Under the pieces are notes generated by a model that was not told where the DNA came from, did no database searches, and saw only the letters and a list, made by a program, of their open reading frames with translations. Of a stretch of DNA of 20,104 nucleotides, positions 14,396 to 20,104 are shown in pieces. The position numbers and the translations under genes were made by a program. Location: NCBI GenBank assembly GCA_035634255.1, contig DASQDI010000037.1, forward strand, positions 1-20,104, in the 5' to 3' direction. The DNA comes from DATLMR01 sp035634255. GTDB taxonomy: Bacteria > Acidobacteriota > Blastocatellia > UBA7656. Positions within the stretch are counted from its first letter, which is position 1, and each line of letters opens with the position of its first letter.

Positions 14396-14872
14396 ATGAG
14401 GGTTTGCATATTCCTCTTATTTATTGGGCTTTTTCAAGCTTCAGCGTTTCACTCTTCATCCGCGTTCGGTCACCCGTACCAAGGCGGGCAGGTTAAAGTC
14501 AAAGGCCGCGCCGTCTGCCTCGACGCTTCGGGGAGGCGGCCCGGAGACCCAAGCATGTGTGAGGATCCTTCGCAGGGGTTCGGCCTGATCGGGGCCGACG
14601 GAGCGTTTTACAATTTTTTACAGGAGGACACTTCCGCGGCCATCTTCACCGACCCGCGGGTCCGCGCGCGGGAGTTGCTGATCACCGCGCGGCCTCGCGC
14701 GGGGAACCGCCTGGAGATCATTCAGGTCCAGTCCATCCATGATGGGAAGCTGTTCGACATATTTTATTTCTGCGAAGTCTGCAACATCACCGCCTACGCG
14801 CCGGGACCATGCACGTGTTGTCGGCAAGATTTTGAGTTCAGAGAGACACCCGCGAGGGCCGGTAAGCCCTGA
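14396..14872 (+). CDS. Secreted cysteine-rich protein, putative metal-binding motif
   Basis: A 158-aa protein not recognised as a named family. Residues 1-24 form a signal peptide (CIFLLFIGLFQASAF core). The mature part has Cys41 and Cys55, then a C-terminal cluster Cys126-x2-Cys129-x9-Cys139-x-Cys141-Cys142, in the context YFCEVCNITAYAPGPCTCC. The spacing and the PGxCxxC element recall the heavy-metal-binding YHS-like/HMBD segment (C-P-M-H...PGxCPxCG) of copper transport proteins, so a metal site outside the cytoplasm is plausible but inferred. ATG 14396 sits at the signal peptide; ATG 14372 would add 8 residues. It ends 23 bp before the Tat-exported FeS subunit gene on the same strand, suggesting a shared operon and location with the molybdenum hydroxylase. 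Confidence 0.65.
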   Translation: MRVCIFLLFIGLFQASAFHSSSAFGHPYQGGQVKVKGRAVCLDASGRRPGDPSMCEDPSQGFGLIGADGAFYNFLQEDTSAAIFTDPRVRARELLITARPRAGNRLEIIQVQSIHDGKLFDIFYFCEVCNITAYAPGPCTCCRQDFEFRETPARAGKP

Positions 14873-14895
14873 AGCGGTCAACTGTGGAGGCACTA

Positions 14896-15531
14896 ATGAG
14901 TGATGATGATAAGCCGAGAGAGCAAAGCTCGGGTCTGTCCCGAAGGAATTTCCTGAAGGCGTCGGGCATCTCCCTGTCCGTCCCCCTCGTCATGGGGCAC
15001 CGGGTAATCACCGTGGCCGGGGCGGAGGTGAAGGTCTACGGGCCGAGCAAGTTGCCGGTCACCCTGCTGGTCAACGGCAAAAGACAGGTGGCCGAGGTCG
15101 AGCCGCGGGTGACCCTTCTCGAAGCCCTCCGCCACGAGCTGGAAGTGACGGGGGCCAAGCGCGTGTGCGACCGCGGGACCTGCGGGGCCTGCACGGTCCT
15201 TCTCGATGGCAAGCTGGTCTACTCCTGCTCCGTGCTCGCGATAGACGCGCAGGGCAAGTCGGTCACGACGGTCGAAGGCTTGACGCAGGGCGACAAGCTG
15301 CACCCGATCCAGCAGGCCTTCATCGACAACGACGCGCAGCAGTGCGGGTTCTGCACGCCCGGCTTCGTCGTCGCCTGCAAGGGGTTCCTGGACAAGAACC
15401 CAAACCCGACTCCCGAGGAAGTCGAGCGGGGGCTGGGCGGGAACCTCTGCCGGTGCGGCACCTACGTCGGCATCAGGGCCGCGGTCGCGCAGGCCGCGAA
15501 GAATAAGAGGGGGGGGCGGAGAAATGGCTGA
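14896..15531 (+). CDS. Molybdenum hydroxylase 2Fe-2S subunit with Tat signal
   Basis: A 211-aa iron-sulfur subunit of the xanthine oxidase/aldehyde oxidase family, passing electrons from the molybdenum site to FAD. A twin-arginine signal is visible: LSRRNFLKASG (14-24) followed by a mild hydrophobic segment. A plant-type ferredoxin domain follows (about 54-130) with Cys91, Cys96, Cys99 and Cys111, then a four-helix [2Fe-2S]-binding domain with Cys150, Cys153, Cys185 and Cys187 (QCGFCTPG and GNLCRCGTY). All eight ligands are present. ATG 14896 is preceded by GGAGG at 5 nt. The gene overlaps the molybdenum subunit gene by 8 bp. The partner subunits lack signals, so the whole assembled enzyme is probably exported through Tat by this subunit, as in E. 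coli PaoABC. Confidence 0.95.
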   Translation: MSDDDKPREQSSGLSRRNFLKASGISLSVPLVMGHRVITVAGAEVKVYGPSKLPVTLLVNGKRQVAEVEPRVTLLEALRHELEVTGAKRVCDRGTCGACTVLLDGKLVYSCSVLAIDAQGKSVTTVEGLTQGDKLHPIQQAFIDNDAQQCGFCTPGFVVACKGFLDKNPNPTPEEVERGLGGNLCRCGTYVGIRAAVAQAAKNKRGGRRNG

Positions 15532-17677
15532 ATATAAATGGCCCGAAGCTGAGAAGCGAACTTTAATCGGCAAGCGCGTGTCCCGCGTCGATGGCCCGGA
15601 GAAAGTCTCCGGCAAGGCCAAGTACACTTACGACATCAAGAGGCCGGGCATGCTTTATGGCAAGATCCTCCGCTCGCCCCACGCGCATGCGAAGATCGTC
15701 AGCATAGACTCCGCCGAGGCGGAGAAGATGCCGGGCGTGAGAGCGGTCAAGGTGATACAGGGGCCCGGCACCGAGATCAGGTGGGCGGGCGATGAGATTC
15801 TGGCCGTGGCCGCGGTCGATGAGCCGACGGCCGAAGACGCCCTCCGCGCGATCAAAGTCACCTACGAAGTCCTGCCGCATCTGGTCGTCGATAACGACAC
15901 GAAGGCCGCGGCGGAGATGCAGATGGCGCGGCAGGCGGCGGCGGAGACGAAAGGCGAGCCGGACAAAGCCTTTGCCGAGTCGGAAGTGATCTCGGAAGGG
16001 ACGTATGGCATGCCGGTCATCACCCACTGCTGCCTCGAACCTCATGGCTCGATAGCCGAGTGGGAAGGCGAGCAGAACCTGACCGTCCACATCTCGACGC
16101 AAAACGTTTCGGGGATAGCGGGGGAGATGGCGAGGCCGCTCGAAATCCCTGCCGGCAACGTGAGGGTGAGGATGGACCACGTCGGGGGCGGGTTCGGCAG
16201 CAAGTTCGGCCCCGACCGGTGGGGCATCGAAGGCGCGCGGCTGTCGAAGCTGGCCGGGGGCAAGCCGGTAAAGATCATGCTTGAGCGCGACGCGGAGTTG
16301 ATGGTGGCGGGCACGCGGCCCTCGGCTTACGCGCGCGTCAAGGTGGGCGCGAAAAAAGACGGGACGATCCTCGCATGGGAGTCCGAGTCGTGGGGCTCGG
16401 GCGGGATTGGCGGAGGCGGCTCGCCGCCCCTGCCATACGTCTTCGCGATACCGAACCAGAAGAAGCAGCACACGGCCATTCAGAATAACGTGGGCAGCTC
16501 AAGGGCGTGGCGCGCGCCGAACCACCCGCAAGGGTGCCTGATCACGATGGGCGCGCTCGAAGACATGGCCGCACAACTCGGGATGGACCCGCTCGACTTC
16601 TTCCTCAAGAACATCGACCTGACCGGGCAGAGGGCGGAGATTTACCGCGAGGAGTTCAACATCGCCGCCGACCTCATCGGCTGGAAGAAGAACTGGCACC
16701 CCCGCGGAGACAAGACCGCCGGCCCGATCAAGCGCGGCCTCGGGCTCTCCCTGCACACGTGGGGCGGGGGCGGCCACGCGAGCGACTGCGATGTCACGAT
16801 TCACCCCGACGGGTCGGTCGAGGTGAAGATGGGGACGCAGGACCTCGGCACCGGGACGCGGACGACCATTATGATGGTCGCCGCCGAGACCTTCGGCCTC
16901 CCGATGAACTCCATCAACCTGTTGATCGGCGACAACCGCTACCCGACGTCCGGGGGCTCGGGCGGGAGCACGACCATCGGCGGCGTGAGCGCGTCGCCGA
17001 GGCGCGGCTCCGTCGACGCGCTCGACCTGCTATTCGCCAAGGTGGCCCCCGCTCTGAAAGCCGAGCCTGCCGACCTCGAAGCCGTCGGCGGGATGATTCG
17101 CGTGAAGTCGGACCCGAAACGCGCGTTGCCGTGGAAGCAGGCATGCGCGAAGCTCGGGGCGATGCCCGTCACCGCGCGCGGGAAGAACCCCGGACCGGGG
17201 ACCCTCACCAGCCAGGGCGTCGGCGGCGTGCAGATGGCCGATGTCTCGGTCGATGTGGAGACCGGTGTGGTGAAGGTTAACAAGATAGTCGCGGTGCAGG
17301 ATTGCGGGCTGATCATCGATCTGAAGACGGCGGAGAGCCAGGTCTACGGCGCTCTGATCATGGGCGTCTGTTCCGCACTCTACGAAGAGCGGGTGATGGA
17401 CGCGGCGACCGGGCGCATGCTGAACCCCAACATGGAGTTCTACAAGCTGGCCGGGATCGGAGACATCGGGGAACTGGTGGTCCACATGATGACGGGCAAA
17501 GGCTACGACGAGCGCGGAGTGATCGGCCTCGGGGAGCCGCCTGCCATCTCCCCGACGGCCGTGCTCTCCAACGCCGTGGCGAATGCCATAGGCGTGCGGG
17601 TCCCCTCTCTGCCGCTCACGCCCGACCGCGTGCTCGACGCTCTGGAAAAGAAAGGAGGCAACAATGCGCGCATTTGA
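15524..17677 (+). CDS. Molybdenum hydroxylase molybdopterin-binding subunit
   Basis: A 717-aa catalytic subunit of the xanthine oxidase/aldehyde oxidase family, hydroxylating an aldehyde or heterocycle with water-derived oxygen. An N-terminal a/b-hammerhead domain (about 12-130) contains IGKRVSRVDGPEKVSGKAKYT; cofactor-binding domains follow. Visible motifs are GGGFGSK (221-227), RAWRAP near 327-332, GTQDLGTGTRTT (437-448), a Gly/Ser-rich SGGSGGSTTIGG loop (about 475-490) and the catalytic GLGEPP with Glu671. The CoxL signature AYRCSFR of CO dehydrogenase is absent, so aldehydes or N-heterocycles are likelier substrates; the exact one is unknown. Length is near family average. The start overlaps the 2Fe-2S gene by 8 bp and the end overlaps the FAD gene by 14 bp, so the subunits are translationally coupled. 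No own signal peptide is seen. Confidence 0.95.
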   Translation: MAEYKWPEAEKRTLIGKRVSRVDGPEKVSGKAKYTYDIKRPGMLYGKILRSPHAHAKIVSIDSAEAEKMPGVRAVKVIQGPGTEIRWAGDEILAVAAVDEPTAEDALRAIKVTYEVLPHLVVDNDTKAAAEMQMARQAAAETKGEPDKAFAESEVISEGTYGMPVITHCCLEPHGSIAEWEGEQNLTVHISTQNVSGIAGEMARPLEIPAGNVRVRMDHVGGGFGSKFGPDRWGIEGARLSKLAGGKPVKIMLERDAELMVAGTRPSAYARVKVGAKKDGTILAWESESWGSGGIGGGGSPPLPYVFAIPNQKKQHTAIQNNVGSSRAWRAPNHPQGCLITMGALEDMAAQLGMDPLDFFLKNIDLTGQRAEIYREEFNIAADLIGWKKNWHPRGDKTAGPIKRGLGLSLHTWGGGGHASDCDVTIHPDGSVEVKMGTQDLGTGTRTTIMMVAAETFGLPMNSINLLIGDNRYPTSGGSGGSTTIGGVSASPRRGSVDALDLLFAKVAPALKAEPADLEAVGGMIRVKSDPKRALPWKQACAKLGAMPVTARGKNPGPGTLTSQGVGGVQMADVSVDVETGVVKVNKIVAVQDCGLIIDLKTAESQVYGALIMGVCSALYEERVMDAATGRMLNPNMEFYKLAGIGDIGELVVHMMTGKGYDERGVIGLGEPPAISPTAVLSNAVANAIGVRVPSLPLTPDRVLDALEKKGGNNARI

Positions 17678-18656
17678 ATACGCAAGCCCCACGACGAAAG
17701 AGCAGGTCGTAAGCCTCCTTGGGTCACAGTGGGGGGAGGCCGAGGTGCTCGCGGGGGGGACTGACCTTCTCGCCCTGATGAAAGACGACATCGTCCACCC
17801 GAAGCGGCTCGTCAACCTCAAGGAGGTCAGAGAGCTTCGCGGGATAACTTACAGCCCCGGACAGGGGCTCAGGATAGGCGCGCTAGCGACCATACAGGAC
17901 TTGCTCGACAGCGCCGTCGTCGCCCGCAGCTACCGCGCGCTCGCGCAGGCGGCCGAGGGCATCACCAGCCCTCAGATAAGAAACATGGGGACGGTCGCGG
18001 GCGACCTGTGCCAGAGGCCGCGCTGCTGGTACTACCGCGCGGGCTTCGGCCTGTTCGCGAAGGACGAGAAGGGCGAGTCTCTGGTAAAGAACGGCGACAA
18101 CCGCTACCACGCGATACTCGGGAACTCGGGCCCCGCATATTACGTGAACCCTTCGAGCCTCGCCCCCGCGCTCGTGGCGATGGGCGCCCGCGTCCACGTT
18201 TACGGCCCGCAGGGCGCGCGCGAAATCCCGGCCGGGCGGTTCTACCTGACGCCCAGCGCGGAAGGTGAGCGCGAGTACGACCTCAAGCCCAACGAGATCG
18301 TCACCGCCATCTCTGTGCCCCCGCTCGGGGGCATGAAGAACTCGACCTACGAAGTGCGGCAGAGGGAGGCCCTCGACTGGCCGCTCGCCGCCGCCTCGGT
18401 GGTGCTCAGGATGAGCGGCAACACGGTCGAATCCGCGCGCGTCGTCATGGGCCACGTCGCACCCGTCCCGTGGCGGTCGACCGAAGCCGAGCAGTTCCTC
18501 GTCGGCAAGAGTATCAATGAAGAGGTCGCTCAGGGCGCGGGCAACGTGGCCGTCTTACAGGCGAAGAGCCTGAGCCGCAACGCCTACAAGGTCCAGCTCG
18601 CGCGAACGTCCGTCAAGAGGGCCCTGCTCGACGCGGCCCGTGGAGGTGGAAGATGA
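17664..18656 (+). CDS. Molybdenum hydroxylase FAD-binding subunit
   Basis: A 330-aa medium subunit (CoxM/XdhB/PaoB-like). The FAD-binding PCMH-type domain covers about residues 1-220, with pyrophosphate-binding AGGTDLLAL (30-38) and the second flavin motif RNMGTVAGDL (106-115). The CO-dehydrogenase flavoprotein C-terminal domain follows (about 230-328). After RNMGTVAGDL comes CQRPRCWYYR with Cys116 and Cys121, the only two cysteines in the protein. In PaoB-type relatives this loop belongs to an extra [4Fe-4S] site with more cysteines, so this subunit probably lacks that cluster. AAAGGAGG stands 6 nt before ATG 17664, inside the preceding gene. The stop overlaps the start of a 76-aa Cys-rich gene as ATGA. 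FeS-Mo-FAD order differs from the FeS-FAD-Mo order of paoABC. Confidence 0.94.
   Translation: MRAFEYASPTTKEQVVSLLGSQWGEAEVLAGGTDLLALMKDDIVHPKRLVNLKEVRELRGITYSPGQGLRIGALATIQDLLDSAVVARSYRALAQAAEGITSPQIRNMGTVAGDLCQRPRCWYYRAGFGLFAKDEKGESLVKNGDNRYHAILGNSGPAYYVNPSSLAPALVAMGARVHVYGPQGAREIPAGRFYLTPSAEGEREYDLKPNEIVTAISVPPLGGMKNSTYEVRQREALDWPLAAASVVLRMSGNTVESARVVMGHVAPVPWRSTEAEQFLVGKSINEEVAQGAGNVAVLQAKSLSRNAYKVQLARTSVKRALLDAARGGGR
18642..18649 (+). promoter_or_regulatory. Ribosome binding site for the Cys-rich small gene
   Basis: GGAGGTGG lies in the last codons of the FAD subunit gene, with GGAGG ending 6 nt before ATG 18653. This strong site, together with the ATGA stop/start overlap, is the main evidence that the 76-aa frame is translated. 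Confidence 0.7.
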
Positions 18657-18883
18657 TTACGGAAGCCGAACGCTTCAGCACGGATCGTGAAGAGTTGTGC
18701 CACTGCCTCAGGTGGAAGGGGCAATTCATTCTCGCGGACCACGACCCGACCGTGCCGCGCACGAACGACGGGATCTTCTGGTGCGTCTACACTCAGTCGT
18801 GCATCGGCCCCGACGGGGAACTCGCCGAGCCGGGGACCTGCTCGACGGCCGAGCGCGGTTGTCACGGCACGGGGCACGTTTAA
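18653..18883 (+). CDS. Six-cysteine small protein in Mo hydroxylase operon
   Basis: A 76-aa protein that I do not recognise. It has six cysteines (16, 18, 44, 50, 63, 70), as ELCHCLRWKG, FWCVYTQSC and a C-terminal TCSTAERGCHGTGHV, and five histidine or cysteine-adjacent polar positions that could help bind a metal. There is no signal peptide, membrane segment or low-complexity bias. Its ATG overlaps the TGA of the FAD subunit gene (ATGA) and has GGAGGTGG upstream, so it is almost certainly the last gene of the molybdenum hydroxylase operon. It might be an extra iron-sulfur or zinc subunit, an electron carrier, or an assembly factor; disulfides are possible if it leaves the cytoplasm with the Tat-exported complex. 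All of these roles are inference. Confidence 0.78.
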   Translation: MITEAERFSTDREELCHCLRWKGQFILADHDPTVPRTNDGIFWCVYTQSCIGPDGELAEPGTCSTAERGCHGTGHV

Positions 18884-18908
18884 CGGGGAGCCCGCCCGGA
18901 CGCCTTGC

Positions 18909-18937
18909 TTGACCTTTGGTTAGGGCGCGGATAAAGT
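18909..18937 (+). promoter_or_regulatory. Candidate sigma70-type promoter for DUF1326-like gene
   Basis: TTGACC (18909-18914, 5 of 6 consensus) and TAAAGT (18932-18937, 4 of 6) are 17 bp apart, the ideal spacing, and lie 40 bp before ATG 18978. TTGAC and GTCAA within the two boxes are also complementary. This suggests that the secreted protein is transcribed separately from the hydroxylase operon. Confidence 0.5.
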
Positions 18938-18977
18938 CAAAGGGATCAATTTATTCAAGCAGCATAGGAGTATCAGG

Positions 18978-19652
18978 ATGCGAAGAATGTTTTTAATATC
19001 GGCGGTCGCGTTGACGGTCCTTGCGATTGCGGTCAGCGGGAACGCCCAACAGATATCGGGGGATTATATCGAGACCCGAAGCGCGGACATTTACACCGGG
19101 CCTTGCGTCGCCAACGGGGAGGTCGGGCTGGTCGGCGATCAGGCGATCCTCGGCTGGCACGTGAAGCAGGGAAGTTGGGGCGGCGTCTCGCTCGACGGGC
19201 TCGGCGTCGTCGGAGTCGTCAAGGCGGGCGCGACCCTCGGGGACATCTACAGCGACCCCTACCCGGCCAGGGCCGTTATGATCGTGGACGAAAAGGCGAG
19301 CACCGAACAGCGCAGGGCTCTGATAAGCTTCGCCAAAGAGATGGCGGGCGAGCTCTTCGCGGACGTGGTCGCCGTCGAGGTCGCCCCGATCACTATGCAG
19401 ATCAGCCACGAGCGCGGGCACTATTCCAGAGCCTCCATCCATGCAGGAAGCCTCGCGGGGATCGAAACGCGCAGCATCGGAGAGAAAGACCACCTCTGCG
19501 GGAACGAGGTGACTTTCTACCCTCCGCTCGCGAAGATGGATCACGCGATGCCCGCGGTCGCGGAGCTGGACCAGTTCAAAGGCAAGGCCCTCGGGGTTTC
19601 CTGGACCCTGAACGGCAAGCGGAGCGCATTCGTCGGGACTTTCTCCCGGTAA
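18978..19652 (+). CDS. Secreted DUF1326-like protein
   Basis: A 224-aa protein with an N-terminal signal peptide (MRRMFLISAVALTVLAIAVS, cleavage probably after GNAQ). The mature start, ISGDYIETRSADIYTGPCVANGEV, followed by GDQAILGWHV, matches the pattern of DUF1326 proteins, whose biochemical role is unknown. Two cysteines are visible (in TGPCVANGE and HLCGNEV). Most DUF1326 proteins I recall are cytoplasmic, so export is notable. GGAG lies 7 nt before the ATG, and a good candidate promoter stands directly upstream. It follows the molybdenum hydroxylase operon by 94 bp and precedes another secreted protein; a functional link to either is not shown. Confidence 0.8.
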   Translation: MRRMFLISAVALTVLAIAVSGNAQQISGDYIETRSADIYTGPCVANGEVGLVGDQAILGWHVKQGSWGGVSLDGLGVVGVVKAGATLGDIYSDPYPARAVMIVDEKASTEQRRALISFAKEMAGELFADVVAVEVAPITMQISHERGHYSRASIHAGSLAGIETRSIGEKDHLCGNEVTFYPPLAKMDHAMPAVAELDQFKGKALGVSWTLNGKRSAFVGTFSR

Positions 19653-19764
19653 GCCATAACCCGCCGACCAACTCGCGAAGGCCGTGAAGCGATCCGCCCG
19701 TCGGAAATCCTTTATGGCCTTCCCGCATTTTAAGGCCGTCCGAACAAGCGAGGTGCAGTTGCTA

Positions 19765-20104
19765 ATGTCTGGGTTAATCTCTAAAGCCGGTCCGGGTATG
19801 CTCCTGTCGATTCTCTTTCTGCTGATGGTCGCTTCGCCCGGAGCGTCGGCCAACGAAGGTAAGCTCGAAGCCGCGGGAGCCTTCACCGATCAGGCGGCTT
19901 CCGAAGCCCTCAGGAATGCGGTCGAGCCTAAAGGGCATCGGGTCGTGATGAAGGACGGGAGCACGCTCTGCGACATCTGGCTCCGCAAGCAGGTGGCTAC
20001 GAAGGCAAAAGGCGACGTGTCCGGGGCGATCTACACCGAACTGCCCGACTCGGCCCTGGTCGGGGTGATCTCGTTCCCCAAAGACGTCCGCGACTACCGG
20101 GGGC
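19765..20104 (+). CDS. Secreted protein of unknown function (3' truncated by window)
   Basis: An open frame of 113 codons runs off the right edge. It begins MSGLISKAGPGMLLSILFLL, a signal peptide ending near GASANEG. The mature part includes HRVVMKDGSTLCDIWL, GAIYTELPDSALVGVISF and PKDVRDYRG at the edge. From memory, similar secreted proteins of unknown function, with a PKD.RDYRG...GVYTLRY-like continuation, occur in Acidobacteriota; this was not searched. GAGGTG lies about 9 nt before ATG 19765; GTG 19753 in the same frame is a less likely start. It lies 112 bp after the DUF1326-like gene on the same strand. Confidence 0.72.
   Translation, partial: MSGLISKAGPGMLLSILFLLMVASPGASANEGKLEAAGAFTDQAASEALRNAVEPKGHRVVMKDGSTLCDIWLRKQVATKAKGDVSGAIYTELPDSALVGVISFPKDVRDYRG

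Noticed and set aside
15563..16471. Long open frame on the minus strand inside the molybdenum subunit gene
   Set aside because: It is antisense to a clearly coding gene with all family motifs. Its translation is Arg/Pro/His-rich with no domain, as expected for shadow frames in GC-rich DNA. The same holds for the long antisense frames at 2459-3058, 7313-8119 and 18993-19886.
15524..17677. Carbon monoxide dehydrogenase (CoxL) identity for the molybdenum subunit
   Set aside because: The CoxL active-site signature AYRCSFR is missing, and the FeS subunit is Tat-exported. A general aldehyde/heterocycle hydroxylase fits better.
1..20104. Defence island, prophage, insertion sequence or RNA gene
   Set aside because: I looked for transposase, integrase, nuclease/helicase pairs, toxin-antitoxin pairs, tRNA-like cloverleaves and rRNA segments on both strands and found none that I could support.

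Overview
The window comes from a GC-rich bacterial chromosome: codons end mostly in G or C, and several genes have clear GGAGG-type ribosome binding sites. Signal peptides, a Tat substrate and lipid- or wall-facing enzymes suggest a Gram-negative-type envelope. The gene style (DUF2007 zinc-ribbon protein, GAF/PAS sensor, DUF1326 protein, three-subunit molybdenum hydroxylase in FeS-Mo-FAD order) reminds me of Acidobacteriota, perhaps Blastocatellia. That placement is inference only. I see no rRNA, tRNA, CRISPR array, transposase, phage gene or defence island.

Left part (1-4371). A noncoding leader with phased GTGAG repeats inside an inverted repeat (1-351) precedes a monoacylglycerol-lipase-like hydrolase (+). 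The hydrolase overlaps tail to tail with a response regulator fused to an RsbW-like ATPase domain (-). After a 441-bp gap come an ACAD10/11-type phosphotransferase and a histidine-phosphatase-fold protein lacking its usual second histidine (both +). A strong hairpin at 4326-4366 separates these from the next gene.

Middle (4372-11978). An exported penicillin-acylase-family Ntn hydrolase (-) diverges from a membrane-anchored multi-GAF/PAS protein (+) that carries a HisKA-like segment but no ATPase domain. A zinc-ribbon/DUF2007 protein (+) follows. Then, on the minus strand, come an NfeD protein and a QmcA-like SPFH protein, a common membrane-microdomain pair. Further right is a 63-aa two-helix membrane protein whose gene ends in a perfect 14-bp terminator stem (11754-11792). 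It lies 3 bp downstream of a PBP4-type D-Ala-D-Ala carboxypeptidase with a histone-H1-like Lys/Arg/Ser tail.

Right part (13758-20104). A 638-bp noncoding region holds a MITE/REP-like element with 29-bp imperfect inverted arms. It is followed by a five-gene plus-strand set: a secreted Cys-rich protein, a Tat-exported 2Fe-2S subunit, a molybdopterin subunit, an FAD subunit, and a 76-aa six-cysteine protein that starts at an ATGA overlap with the FAD gene. Together these look like an exported molybdenum hydroxylase with two uncharacterised cysteine-rich accessory proteins, the most interesting system in the window. A candidate promoter then leads to a secreted DUF1326-like protein, and the window ends inside another secreted protein.

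Most of the window is ordinary chromosomal housekeeping and accessory content. The points deserving follow-up are the Mo-hydroxylase accessory proteins, the noncoding inverted-repeat element, and two signalling proteins with unusual domain complements.
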